This document shows positions 1 to 8,331 of a stretch of 64,000 nt of DNA, piece by piece. The position numbers and the translations under genes are program-made. Location of the stretch: positions 48,505-112,504 of the forward strand of contig JAKFEY010000040.1 of the NCBI GenBank assembly GCA_036675475.1. Reading direction: 5' to 3'. The notes under the pieces were generated by a model, which was not told the DNA's origin, did not search any database, and worked only from the letters and a program-made list of their open reading frames with translations. Within the stretch, counting starts at the first letter, position 1; each line of letters opens with the position of its first letter. This stretch comes from JALYRV01 sp036675475. Lineage in GTDB: Bacteria > Acidobacteriota > Vicinamibacteria > Vicinamibacterales > SCN-69-37.

Positions 1-1803
1 GCGCTGCTCTTCACGGTGCCCGGCTCGGGCGGGCGCGGCGGCGGCACGCCCGTGCCCGCCGTCTACGGCTACCTCGATCTTCAGTCGAACGAGGTGGGCG
101 CCATCGAGGGCGCGTCCACGCCGCCGGTGTTTTCCGCCGACGGCACGACGATCGCCTACATCTCGCGCGACGGTGACACCGCGACGCTGATGATCCGCTC
201 CGGACGCACGGCGCCGGTCACGGTACTCACGACCACCGATCGCCTCGATGCGCCCGCGCTGTCGCCCGACGGCTCGCGCGTCGCCTTTCAGCGCATGCTG
301 CGCGACGACTGGGAGATCTTCGTGAGCGATCGCGCCGGCAAAGACGTGCAGCGCGTGACGCGCGAAATCCAGCACGACGTGATGCCGCGCTTCCTCACCA
401 ACACGCGGTTGATGGGCCTGGTGGGTGAAGCACGCCACCGCCGGTCATATTTGTACGACCTGACGACCGGCGCGAAGGAGCGGCTGTTCCACAACAACAC
501 GGTGCGCACGATCGCGCCCGAGTACATCTGGGACGCCTCGGCCGACGGCACGCGGGTGCTGATTCAGGCCGATCGCGACGGCAACACCGTGTCGCCCGAG
601 CGCGGCGTGTACGTGGTCGACACCACGAAGAAGATGTCGCGCGCGGATCTCATGGCGCGGCTCGACGCGAACCTGGCGGCCGAGCGCGGCCTGCGCGCCT
701 TCGCGGCCCGCATCACCAAGCCGCTGGCGGCGGCCATCCGCCAGGTCGTCGACAGCGCGTCGGTCACGCGCGTGTTCGGCTACGAGAAGGCGCTGTTCGA
801 CTTCGACTCGAAACACATCTCGCAGCCCGGCAATCAGAAGGCGTCGGAATACCTGCACGCGACGTACTCGTCGTTTGGCTACACGCCGGAATACCAGTGG
901 TTCGAACCGCGCGACGCGCAGGGCAACCCGCGCGCGCTCGGCGGCCGCACCGCCAACGTGCTGGCCACCCTCAAGGGCACGGTGCACCCGGAAGTCATCT
1001 ATGTCGTGAGCAGCCACTACGACTCCGTCGCCGTCGGACCGGGCGCCGACGATGACACGTCGGGCACGGCGGCGCTGCTGGAAGCCGCGCGCATCCTGGC
1101 GAAGCATCCGCAGCCGGCCACCATCGTGTTCGCGTCGTTCACCGGCGAGGAAGCGGGCCTGCTCGGCAGCCGCGAATTCGTGCGCCGCGTGAGCGAGGCG
1201 AAATGGAACGTCGTGGGCGCGCTCAACAACGACATGATCGGCTGGGCGAACGACCATCGGCTCGACAACACGATTCGTTATTCGAACCCCGGCATCCGCG
1301 ACGTCCAGCACGCGGTGGCGCTCACGTTCACCGACCTGATCACCTACGACGCGCTGTATTACCGCAGCACCGACGCGGCCGCGTTCTATGAAGCGTGGGG
1401 CGACATCGTCGGCGGCATCGGCTCGTATCCGGTGCTCGGCAATCCGCACTATCACCAGCCGCACGACTGGCTCGACACGATCAACCACCAGCTCGTGACC
1501 GAAGTCGGCAAGACGACCGCGGCCACGCTGATGGTGCTCGCCAACAGCCCGTCGCGCCTGCGCGACCTGAAGGCCACCGCCGCCGGCACCGGCGCAACCC
1601 TGACGTGGCAGCCCTCACCCGAGCGCGACGTGCGCCAGTACGTCGTTACCTGGCAGCCGAAAGGCGGGGCGGCGCAGCGCATGGTGGTGACGGCGCCTTC
1701 CGCCACGATTGCCCACGCGCCGGCCGGCACCGAAGTGCACGTCCGCGCCGTGAACGCGCGCGGTCTCGAAGGATGGGACGTGGCGAGGGTGATCGTTCAG
1801 TGA
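1..1803 (+). CDS. M28 family metallopeptidase with TolB-like propeller (5' partial)
   Basis: This is probably an exported zinc aminopeptidase. The frame is open from base 1, so the true start and any signal peptide lie outside the window. The first 200 or so visible residues read as PD40/WD-like propeller blades (FSADGTTIAYISRDGD, LSPDGSRVAFQRM). The M28 domain follows, with HYD at 1015-1023, the aspartate-rich GADDDTSG just after it, the catalytic GEE at 1144-1152, NNDM near 1228 and the last zinc-binding histidine in HYHQPHDW at 1447-1470. The final 85 or so residues look like a fibronectin type III domain, usual for secreted enzymes that bind polymers or surfaces. Family knowledge gives removal of N-terminal residues from peptides; the exact substrate is not visible. 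All expected metal and catalytic residues are present. Confidence 0.9.
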   Translation, partial: ALLFTVPGSGGRGGGTPVPAVYGYLDLQSNEVGAIEGASTPPVFSADGTTIAYISRDGDTATLMIRSGRTAPVTVLTTTDRLDAPALSPDGSRVAFQRMLRDDWEIFVSDRAGKDVQRVTREIQHDVMPRFLTNTRLMGLVGEARHRRSYLYDLTTGAKERLFHNNTVRTIAPEYIWDASADGTRVLIQADRDGNTVSPERGVYVVDTTKKMSRADLMARLDANLAAERGLRAFAARITKPLAAAIRQVVDSASVTRVFGYEKALFDFDSKHISQPGNQKASEYLHATYSSFGYTPEYQWFEPRDAQGNPRALGGRTANVLATLKGTVHPEVIYVVSSHYDSVAVGPGADDDTSGTAALLEAARILAKHPQPATIVFASFTGEEAGLLGSREFVRRVSEAKWNVVGALNNDMIGWANDHRLDNTIRYSNPGIRDVQHAVALTFTDLITYDALYYRSTDAAAFYEAWGDIVGGIGSYPVLGNPHYHQPHDWLDTINHQLVTEVGKTTAATLMVLANSPSRLRDLKATAAGTGATLTWQPSPERDVRQYVVTWQPKGGAAQRMVVTAPSATIAHAPAGTEVHVRAVNARGLEGWDVARVIVQ

Positions 1804-1813
1804 CAGGCCGGCG

Positions 1814-2827
1814 ATGACTCAGGACCAGTCCGGCGTCATTGCCTGTCCGAGCTGCGGCTTCTCGCACCTGCGCGGATCGCGCCCGCGCAACGCGGCCGAG
1901 CGCCTGCGCGCGTGGTGGACGGGGACGTCGTACTTCCGGTGCCAGACGTGCCACTGGCGCGGCCCGATGCACGACGAGTGGAACGTGACGAGCGCGTTTC
2001 CGCACGTGCGGCCGCTGAAGCTCGCGCGCGAGCTCGACATCGAGGCGCTCGAGGAACGCGACGAGCACGACGTCATCGAGCTCGTGCTCGCGCATGCCAG
2101 GGACGTGGGCTGCACGCTGCGCGTGTGGCTCGACGACTCACGGCCGGCGCCCGCCGGCTGGATGCACCTGCGATCGGTCACGGCGGTGCAGGAGCTGTTG
2201 AAGGCCAGACTCGTGCGCGAGATTTCGCTCGATCACGACCTGGGCTGGTGCGGCGACTGCATCCGCGACGGCGCGCATCTGCGCAAGACCGGCCAGCGGC
2301 ACTGCCCGCACACGCCCACCGGCTACGATCTCTGTGTGTGGATGGCCGACACCGGGCTGTGGCCCGCGGTGCCGCCGGCCGTGCACAGCGGCAATCTCGA
2401 GGGCGGCGCGCGCATGCTCGGCCTGATTGCGCGCCACTGGGCGCTCGATCAGCCGGCCGGCGACGGCGACGGCGCGGATCGTGACGCCGCAGAAGGTGGC
2501 ACCGTGGCGGCGGCCGATGGCGCCGCGCGCCAGAACGCGCAGGGGCGCCAGGCAGGACGGCCGCGCTCACTCTCGGACCTCACGGCCATGGCGCCGCTGA
2601 CGACCTGCCCGGCCTGCGGCGCCCGCCGCGTGTCGCGCGCGCCGCGCGGCAGCAACATGGCGCGGCTTCGCTCACTCGTGACGCGCCGCAATCCCGTGCG
2701 GTGCGGCGCGTGCGGCTGGTCGCAGTGGATGCGCGACCCGATCCTGGTGCGCCTCAGCTCGTCGGTCGGCCAGCCGGCCGAGGAACTGCCGCGCAGCGAG
2801 TTCGACAGGATCGATCCAGAGGAGTAG
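1814..2827 (+). CDS. cREC (cyclic-phosphate receiver) domain protein between two zinc ribbons
   Basis: This 337-residue protein has three parts. Residues 11-46 form a zinc ribbon with CPSC and CQTC knuckles. Residues 100-215 match the cyclic-phosphate processing receiver (cREC) domain, with WLDDSRPAP near 105-113, SLDHDLG at 138-144, TGYDLCVWM and VHSGN. Residues 265-300 form a second ribbon (CPAC, CGAC). Both ribbons have 28 residues between their CxxC pairs. The cREC core also has extra cysteines (WCGDC and QRHC) just after the SLDHDLG motif. cREC domains were predicted from RNA-repair and signalling gene neighbourhoods to act on or sense cyclic phosphates. No ligase or cyclase lies beside this gene, so the substrate is unknown. 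The gene starts 10 bases after the peptidase and is probably cotranscribed with it. Confidence 0.75.
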   Translation: MTQDQSGVIACPSCGFSHLRGSRPRNAAERLRAWWTGTSYFRCQTCHWRGPMHDEWNVTSAFPHVRPLKLARELDIEALEERDEHDVIELVLAHARDVGCTLRVWLDDSRPAPAGWMHLRSVTAVQELLKARLVREISLDHDLGWCGDCIRDGAHLRKTGQRHCPHTPTGYDLCVWMADTGLWPAVPPAVHSGNLEGGARMLGLIARHWALDQPAGDGDGADRDAAEGGTVAAADGAARQNAQGRQAGRPRSLSDLTAMAPLTTCPACGARRVSRAPRGSNMARLRSLVTRRNPVRCGACGWSQWMRDPILVRLSSSVGQPAEELPRSEFDRIDPEE

Positions 2828-2830
2828 GCT
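2825..2830 (+). promoter_or_regulatory. Predicted -10 box of a leaderless promoter for the DUF3014 gene
   Basis: The hexamer TAGGCT overlaps the stop codon of the cREC gene and ends 6 bases before the ATG at 2837, placing the start codon at about +1. No Shine-Dalgarno sequence is seen. The call rests on the same spacing recurring at several other genes in the window. Confidence 0.35.
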
Positions 2831-2836
2831 TCGAAT

Positions 2837-3691
2837 ATGGTGCGCATCGACGAGGTCAGGCTCGATCGCGGCGGCAGCGGCGTCGACACGCCGGCGGCCC
2901 CGCCTGCGCCGCCCGCGCCGGACGGCGGCCGGCGCATTGCGTGGTGGCTCGTGCTGCCCGCCATCGCGGGCATGCTCGCCGCCCTCGTGTATTTCGTGTG
3001 GATTGCGCGCAAGCCCGCGTCGCAGGCGGAGATCGTGCCCACCGTGTCGACCGAGATTCCGCTCGGCGCGTCCGCCCCGCTCGCCATTCCCAACGAGCCG
3101 CTGCCGCCGGTCGCCGTGAGCGACGACTTCATCCGCCGCATGGTGGGTCTGCTGTCGCAGCATCCGACCCTGGCGCGCTGGCTGGCCAGCGACGCGCTGA
3201 TCACGCGCACGGCCGTCGCGGTCGAGCAGGCCGGCGACGGGCGCACGCCGTCGGTGCCCTTTCAGTTTGCGCGCCCGGCCACGCGCGCGTCCACGGTGGC
3301 GCGCGGCTCGGATACGGTGATCGATCCCGCGAGCCACCGCCGCTGGGACGATCTGACCGCCACCATTCTTTCCGTCGATCCGCAGCAGGCCGCCACGCTC
3401 TATCGGCACGTGCGTCCGCTCTTCGTCGAAACCTACAAAGGGATGGGCCATCCCGACGGCAACTTCGACGCGGCCATCGGCCGCGCCGCCGGACGCGTGC
3501 TCGCCACCCCCGTCCTGCAGGAGCCCATCGTCGTGGACGCACGGCGCGGCTATGTCGAGCACCAGAACAGGGAATTGCGCGCGCTGCCCGGCATCTCGCG
3601 GCAGCTGCTGTTGATGGGCCCGGCCAACCTGCAGCGGCTGCAGGAATGGACGACGCGTTTCATCACGGCGGCGGGAATAGACGTCAGGTAG
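2837..3691 (+). CDS. DUF3014 domain-containing membrane-anchored protein
   Basis: This 284-residue protein has a short proline- and alanine-rich cytoplasmic N-terminus, one transmembrane helix at about residues 36-56 (WWLVLPAIAGMLAALVYFVW) and a long exported domain. The exported part carries features of DUF3014: DDFIRRMVGLLSQHP near residue 95, a Y/F-rich middle with PLFVETYKGMGHPDG, and a C-terminal helical region ending RLQEWTTRFI. The family is known mainly from Gammaproteobacteria and Acidobacteria and has no assigned function. It begins 9 bases after the cREC gene and is followed 22 bases later by msrB, so the three may form one unit. Envelope location is inferred from the single helix; no catalytic motif is visible. 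Confidence 0.75.
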   Translation: MVRIDEVRLDRGGSGVDTPAAPPAPPAPDGGRRIAWWLVLPAIAGMLAALVYFVWIARKPASQAEIVPTVSTEIPLGASAPLAIPNEPLPPVAVSDDFIRRMVGLLSQHPTLARWLASDALITRTAVAVEQAGDGRTPSVPFQFARPATRASTVARGSDTVIDPASHRRWDDLTATILSVDPQQAATLYRHVRPLFVETYKGMGHPDGNFDAAIGRAAGRVLATPVLQEPIVVDARRGYVEHQNRELRALPGISRQLLLMGPANLQRLQEWTTRFITAAGIDVR

Positions 3692-3713
3692 AGGTCAGAC
3701 AACGGAGATCGCA

Positions 3714-4112
3714 GTGAGCAAGAAGATTCAGAAGTCCGAGGCGGAATGGCGGGCGTCGCTGACGCCCGAGCAGTTTCACGTCGCGCGCGAGAAGGGGACG
3801 GAGCGCGCGTTCACCGGCGAGTACGAAAGCCTGAAGGCGGCCGGCACGTACAAGTGCGTCTGCTGCGGCACGCCGCTGTTCGAGAGCGACACGAAGTACG
3901 CGTCGGGCTCGGGCTGGCCGAGTTTCTACCAGCCGGCGGCCGACGGCGTGATCGAAGAGCACGAGGACACGACGTTCGGCATGCGGCGCGTCGAGGCCGT
4001 CTGCGCGGCCTGCGACGCGCACCTGGGCCACGTCTTCCCCGACGGCCCGCAGCCAACGGGCCTGCGCTACTGCATCAACTCCGCGTCACTGAAGTTCGAG
4101 CCCCAGGAATAA
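3714..4112 (+). CDS. msrB: Peptide-methionine (R)-S-oxide reductase MsrB
   Basis: MsrB reduces the R-epimer of methionine sulfoxide in proteins back to methionine, using thioredoxin as electron donor. The 132-residue product is a full-length single-domain enzyme. The structural zinc site is complete, with C48/C51 (CVCC) and C97/C100 (CAAC). The catalytic cysteine is C120 in GLRYCINSASL, and the substrate-pocket motif GSGWPSFY is at residues 65-72. There is no signal peptide, so it should act in the cytoplasm. The start is GTG at 3714, preceded by a GGAGA Shine-Dalgarno sequence 6 bases upstream. A perfect inverted repeat lies 10 bases beyond the stop, where this gene meets the convergent permease gene. 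Confidence 0.96.
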   Translation: MSKKIQKSEAEWRASLTPEQFHVAREKGTERAFTGEYESLKAAGTYKCVCCGTPLFESDTKYASGSGWPSFYQPAADGVIEEHEDTTFGMRRVEAVCAACDAHLGHVFPDGPQPTGLRYCINSASLKFEPQE

Positions 4113-4121
4113 CGCGCCGAA

Positions 4122-4141
4122 CGCAGACCTAAAGGTCTGCG
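4122..4141. terminator. Perfect hairpin between convergent msrB and ADOP genes
   Basis: CGCAGACCT and AGGTCTGCG form 9-base arms around an AA centre. The repeat starts 10 bases after the msrB stop and covers the stop codon of the convergent permease gene. It could end transcription from both sides, although no long T-run follows. It may also be a copy of a dispersed palindrome. Confidence 0.5.
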
Positions 4142-6519
4142 CTACCCCGCAGAGACGCGTTCGGATCCTGGCGCGCGGCGCGCAGCGCGGGCACCGCGCA
4201 GGCCGACAGTCCCACCGCCGCCACGATGGCCATCGCGGCGGCGAACACGGCCGGATCGCGCGGCGACACCTGAAAGAGAAACAGCGCGAGCCTCGGCGTG
4301 AGCCACGCCGCGAGCAGCGCGCCGCCCGCCAGGCCGGCGATCAGCCGCCACGCCCCTTCCGCGAGAAACAGGCGCGCAATGTCGCCGCGCGTCGCGCCGA
4401 AGGCCATGCGCGTGCCGATTTCGCGGCGCCGGCGCGTGACGCCGAACGACATCACGGCATAGACCCCGACCAGCGCCAGCACCAGCGCCCCGGCGCCGAA
4501 CGCCGCGAACAACACGCCGAAGACGCGATAAAACCACGTGGCGCCGTGGCGGAACGCGCCAAGCGTCATGACGCGATCGAGCGGCAGCTCCGGATCCACG
4601 CCGGCGAGCGTGTCGCGCAACCGGCGCTCGACCGATCCGTCCGCCACCGGCCCGCGGGCCAGCACGGTGATGCCGTCGGGCGGCGCCGCCTGCTGGAACA
4701 GCGGCACGTACACGGCTTCGGGCTGCTCGCCGCGCGCGTTGCCCACCGCGAGATCCGGCGCGATGCCGATAATCGTGGCCGGCGGCGCCGACGCCGCGCC
4801 GATCCGGATCGTGCGCCCGATCAGGTCCTCGCGCCGCGCGTACCGCAGCGCGAAACTCAGGTTGACGATGGCCACCGGTGCGCGCTCCTGATCGTCGGCG
4901 GCCTCGAAATCGCGCCCGCCAATCAGGCGCGTGCCGAGCGTGGCGAAATAGCCCGGCGACACGATCGTGCGCCTCGCCTCGACCCGCTCGGCGTCGGCCC
5001 GGTCGGGCCCGTGGAGCCAGAACGGCACCGTCTCCACGAACGCGAACGGCATCGACGACCCCAGCGCGGCCTGCATGCCGCCCTCGCGCTGCAATCCGTC
5101 GTGCAGCGTGCGATAGAACGCCTGCCGCCGCCCCGCATCCGCATAGACGCGCGCCGGCAGGCTCACGCGCCCGGTCGTCACGTCATCCACCGCGAAGGCG
5201 AAGTCCGTGTCGTTGAGGCGCGCGAGGCCTTTCGTCATCAGGCCCGCGGCGATCAACACGCCGGTGGCCAGCGCGATTTCGACGATGACGAGCGCAGCGG
5301 TGGTGCGGCGGAGCGTGCGGCTCGTGGTGCCGCGCGCCTCGTCGGCGAGCACCGGGGCCAGCGACGCGGTGCCGCTGCGCCACGACGGCAGCGCCGAGGC
5401 CACGAGCGCGCTGACGATCGCGGCCGCCGCGGCGAACAACACCACGCGAACGTCGACGGCCACTGAAATCCAGTACGGCTGCGGCGGCACCGAGCCGGCA
5501 ATCGCGCGCGTGAACGCGGCGGCGCCCGCATACGCCAGCGCGACGCCGAGCAGCGCGCCTGGCGCGGCCAGCGCGAGGCCTTCGATCACGCGCTCGCGCA
5601 TGATGCGGGCGCGCGTCGCGCCGAGCGCGCCGGCCACCGCAAAGTCGCGGCGCCGCGCGAGGCCGCGCGCGAGCAGCAGGTTGGCCACGTTCGCGCACGC
5701 GATGGCCAGCACGCCGAGGCCGGCGATGAACATCATCTCGAGCACCTGCACGGCCTGCGGCTGCAGGATGTGCGCGGTGAACGGCGCCACACTGACGCGG
5801 GCCTGCGCGGCCGCGGCCGCCGCCCCGCGCGCCCGTGCCTGCTGCTGATACGCGCCCGTGAGGCGCGCCCCGGCTTCGCGCGCGGACACGCCGCCGGCCA
5901 GCCTGCCCCAGAACATGACCGGCGCGGCCGCCGCCCGCTCGTCGAGCGGCATCCACACGTGCTGATTGAACGGGAATCTGAAGCCGGGCGGCATGACGCC
6001 CGTGATGACGGCCGGCTGGCCGTTCGCGTCGACCGCGCGTCCCACCGCGGCGGCGTCGCCGCCAAACTGCGCGCGCCACACATCGTCGCTGATGACGATC
6101 GGCGTGACGCCGCCGGTTTCGGACGTCGCGCGATCGAACACGCGTCCTTGCGCGGCAGGGACGCCAAGTGCGGCGAACGTGTCCGGGCTGACGAGCGCGG
6201 TGTCCCAGCGGCGCGGCGTGATGCCGGGCGCCGTGAGGTTGGTGAGCGCCGGCCTGTATGCCGCGAGCGCCGACAGCGCGCCCGTCGACTCGAACGCGGC
6301 GCGGTCGCCGGCGGTCAGCGACGCCCGGCGCTCGTCGCCCGGCGCCGGCACGCGGTCGAGGTGCACGACATTGCCCGGCTGCGGCACGGGCAGCCCGCGC
6401 CGGACGACGCCGTCGACGATGGCGAACATCAGCGCCGTGAGGCCGATGCCCAGTCCGAGTGCGGCCACCGCGGCGGCGGCCAGCCCGCGGCTGTGCGCGA
6501 CGAGCAAACGCAGTTTCAC
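4129..6519 (-). CDS. ADOP-family duplicated ABC permease (MacB/FtsX-like)
   Basis: This 796-residue protein has the Acidobacteria duplicated permease layout. An N-terminal helix (AAAAVAALGLGIGLTALMFA) is followed by a periplasmic MacB-type domain, three FtsX helices with the cytoplasmic signature LLLARGLARRRDFAVAGALG, another helix and periplasmic domain, and a final FtsX unit with VTRRRREIGTRMAFGATRGD. Such proteins resemble MacB permeases that lost their own ATPase; their cargo is unknown. The start is taken as GTG at 6519 because residues upstream of it read as non-coding and would overlap bactofilin. It lacks the longer cytoplasmic N-terminus seen in the PadR-linked paralogue at 37300. 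No ATPase gene is adjacent. Its start lies 18 bases from the divergent bactofilin start. Confidence 0.88.
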   Translation of the reverse strand: MKLRLLVAHSRGLAAAAVAALGLGIGLTALMFAIVDGVVRRGLPVPQPGNVVHLDRVPAPGDERRASLTAGDRAAFESTGALSALAAYRPALTNLTAPGITPRRWDTALVSPDTFAALGVPAAQGRVFDRATSETGGVTPIVISDDVWRAQFGGDAAAVGRAVDANGQPAVITGVMPPGFRFPFNQHVWMPLDERAAAAPVMFWGRLAGGVSAREAGARLTGAYQQQARARGAAAAAAQARVSVAPFTAHILQPQAVQVLEMMFIAGLGVLAIACANVANLLLARGLARRRDFAVAGALGATRARIMRERVIEGLALAAPGALLGVALAYAGAAAFTRAIAGSVPPQPYWISVAVDVRVVLFAAAAAIVSALVASALPSWRSGTASLAPVLADEARGTTSRTLRRTTAALVIVEIALATGVLIAAGLMTKGLARLNDTDFAFAVDDVTTGRVSLPARVYADAGRRQAFYRTLHDGLQREGGMQAALGSSMPFAFVETVPFWLHGPDRADAERVEARRTIVSPGYFATLGTRLIGGRDFEAADDQERAPVAIVNLSFALRYARREDLIGRTIRIGAASAPPATIIGIAPDLAVGNARGEQPEAVYVPLFQQAAPPDGITVLARGPVADGSVERRLRDTLAGVDPELPLDRVMTLGAFRHGATWFYRVFGVLFAAFGAGALVLALVGVYAVMSFGVTRRRREIGTRMAFGATRGDIARLFLAEGAWRLIAGLAGGALLAAWLTPRLALFLFQVSPRDPAVFAAAMAIVAAVGLSACAVPALRAARQDPNASLRGSADL

Positions 6520-6537
6520 AGTACAATTCCCGCGCGC

Positions 6538-6900
6538 ATGAATCCGTTTACCTTGAGCAAAACACTCACAGTCACAGGCGAAATTTCGGCCGACGAAGAT
6601 CTTGTCATCGACGGCACGGTCAAAGGCACCATTCGTGTTCCGGGTCACGCGATTGTGATTGGCCCGACCGCGGATATCAAGGCCGATGTGCTGGCGCGCG
6701 CGGTCGAAGTGCGCGGCACGGTGGACGCCTCGATCGTGGCCTCCGAGCGCGCCGTGCTTCGGAGCGGCTGCACGGTGGCCGGGCGCGTCATCTCGCCGCG
6801 CCTGATTGTCGAGGAAGGCGCCGCCATCAACGGCCAGCTCGACACCCGCAACACCGACGCCGCCCTGAGCGTCGCGAAGTATCGCGCCGAACGTTCTTGA
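6538..6900 (+). CDS. Bactofilin (polymer-forming cytoskeletal protein)
   Basis: Bactofilins assemble without nucleotides into filaments on the inner membrane face and help position cell-wall or polar proteins. This 120-residue product is a compact bactofilin (DUF583) with little more than the beta-helix core. The rungs are visible as repeated hydrophobic and glycine patterns: LTVTGEISADEDLVIDGTVKG, then VIGPTADIKADVLARAVEVR, then GCTVAGRVISPRLIVEEGA. The short N-terminus MNPFTLSKT resembles the membrane-targeting tail of other bactofilins. The start is ATG at 6538, with a TACAAT -10-like box at 6522-6527 and no clear Shine-Dalgarno sequence. The gene diverges from the ADOP permease, so the two promoters must overlap each other's coding region. 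Confidence 0.88.
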   Translation: MNPFTLSKTLTVTGEISADEDLVIDGTVKGTIRVPGHAIVIGPTADIKADVLARAVEVRGTVDASIVASERAVLRSGCTVAGRVISPRLIVEEGAAINGQLDTRNTDAALSVAKYRAERS

Positions 6901-6901
6901 T

Positions 6902-6959
6902 GGCGGGGACCCCTGCACCCCGCCAAGCTCGCTCACTCGCGGGGCCCCCGTCGCCCCGC
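6902..6959 (+). terminator. Two consecutive GC hairpins after bactofilin
   Basis: GGCGGGG (6902-6908) pairs with CCCCGCC (6918-6924), and GCGGGGC (6939-6945) pairs with GCCCCGC (6953-6959). The first stem starts one base after the bactofilin stop. Neither is followed by a T-run, so they may act as pause or stability elements or be a dispersed palindromic repeat. Confidence 0.4.
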
Positions 6960-6979
6960 TCCGTTCGCTCGCAAACCCC

Positions 6980-8086
6980 TTGACGGCGCTCCTGATCGTC
7001 GCGCTTGGCCTCGCGGCTGGTGCCACGGCTGGTGGCCATGACCAGTCGGCCGCAGTCACCGCGCGCGCCTGGCAGGCCGTGCAGGAGCGTCGGGCCGCCG
7101 ACGCCGAACGGCTGTTCGCCGAGGTGACGGCCGCCGCGCCGTCCGACGCGCGCGGCTGGGTGGGCTATGCCGCCGCGGCGCTGCTCGCGGGCCGCGACCA
7201 CGACGCCCGCCCCCGCCTCGAACGCGCCCTCTCACTCAATCCTGCCGACGCCGAAGCCGCGCTGCTGCTCGCCGACGTCTTCGTGCGCCAGAGCCGCATC
7301 GAGGATGCCATCGGCGCGCTGCAGAAGGCGCAGCGGGCGGGCGCGCGCAGCGAGGCGCTCGCCGCCAGGCTGGCGCGGCTCGCGCGCGAGCGCGATCTCC
7401 ACGCAGGCTTCCGTGAGTCGCACAACGCGCGCTTTGCGGTGCTGTTCGAAGGCGCGCCCGAACACGGCCTCGCCGACGCCATCCTTCCCCGCCTCGATGC
7501 AGCGTGGGAGCGCGTGTCGCGCACACTGTTCGTGGTGCCCGCGACCGTCACCGTCACGCTGTACACGGAAGAACAGTTTGTCGACATCACGCGCGCGCCC
7601 GCGTGGGCGGCGGCGGCGTTCGACGGCCGCATCCGGTTGCCGGTGCGCGGTGCGCTTGCCGACACGGCGGAGCTTGATCGCGTGCTGACGCACGAGCTCG
7701 CGCATGCCTTCGTACGCGCCGCCGCGCCGCGCAACGTGCCGATGTGGCTCGACGAGGGCATCGCGTCGAATGTCGAGCCGCGCGATCTGACATGGGCGCG
7801 CGACGAACTGCGCCGGGCCGGCCGTCTGCTGCCGCCCGACACGCTGATGGCGCCATTTCGCGGCCTGCCGGCGCCCGCCGCCCGCCTGGCATACGCGCAG
7901 TCGGCCCTCCTGGTGCGCGCGATCCTCGATCGCCATTCCGAAGGCGCGCTGAACGCGCTCATTGCGGACCTCGGGCGCGGGGTGCCGTTCGACACGGCGT
8001 TCAAGAGCCGGATGTTCGTCACGTGGCAGGAGTTTCTCGCGCGATTCGCGTCGGACGCAGGCCTGCCGTATGATCCTCGCGGATGA
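6980..8086 (+). CDS. Peptidase MA-like gluzincin with N-terminal TPR-like repeats
   Basis: This is a predicted exported metallopeptidase of 368 residues. A TTG at 6980 gives a plausible signal peptide (hydrophobic residues 3-16, then ATAGG). Residues 22-130 look like tetratricopeptide helices (AWQAVQERRAADAERLFAEV, and ALSLNPADAEAALLLADVF). The catalytic region has HELAH at residues 238-242, followed by PMWLDEGIAS with the presumed third zinc ligand E259. This HExxH plus WLxEG arrangement is typical of the peptidase MA family, which remains poorly characterised. The start is not supported by a clear ribosome site. It is followed by a small zinc-ribbon gene with ATGA overlap, indicating translational coupling. 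Confidence 0.8.
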   Translation: MTALLIVALGLAAGATAGGHDQSAAVTARAWQAVQERRAADAERLFAEVTAAAPSDARGWVGYAAAALLAGRDHDARPRLERALSLNPADAEAALLLADVFVRQSRIEDAIGALQKAQRAGARSEALAARLARLARERDLHAGFRESHNARFAVLFEGAPEHGLADAILPRLDAAWERVSRTLFVVPATVTVTLYTEEQFVDITRAPAWAAAAFDGRIRLPVRGALADTAELDRVLTHELAHAFVRAAAPRNVPMWLDEGIASNVEPRDLTWARDELRRAGRLLPPDTLMAPFRGLPAPAARLAYAQSALLVRAILDRHSEGALNALIADLGRGVPFDTAFKSRMFVTWQEFLARFASDAGLPYDPRG

Positions 8087-8331
8087 CGCGCTGCCCCGCC
8101 TGCTCCTCTGTACGCATTTATCCGTCGCGGCTGCGGTCGGCGATGGAACGCGTTCGGCGCGCGCTGACCGACAGGCAGCCGTACCGGTGCCACGCGTGCG
8201 GGTATCGCGGATGGAATGAAATTCGAGTGCCGGTGGAAACCGCCGAGGCCGGGCCCGATGACCTGCGCACCGGGGTGTCGGCCAAACCCATCACCGCCAC
8301 CGACCTCGATCACCTCGACACGATCGACTGA
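8083..8331 (+). CDS. Small zinc-ribbon protein related to the ribbons of the cREC protein
   Basis: This 82-residue product has a CPAC knuckle at residues 4-7 and a CHAC knuckle at 36-39 separated by 28 residues, exactly the spacing of both ribbons in the cREC protein at 1814. The spacer is basic and ends in a similar pattern (ERVRRALTDRQPYRC here; ERLRAWWTGTSYFRC there). After the ribbon comes a short hydrophilic tail without a recognised fold. It overlaps the upstream peptidase gene by 4 bases. Zinc binding is inferred from the four cysteines. The role is unknown; binding RNA or a protein partner is possible. The tail ends where a four-copy 14-base tandem repeat begins. Confidence 0.72.
   Translation: MTRCPACSSVRIYPSRLRSAMERVRRALTDRQPYRCHACGYRGWNEIRVPVETAEAGPDDLRTGVSAKPITATDLDHLDTID

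Noticed and set aside
6520..7059. Extension of the ADOP gene at 4129 upstream to 7059
   Set aside because: It would run antisense through all of bactofilin and reads as non-coding. The family begins at GTG 6519.
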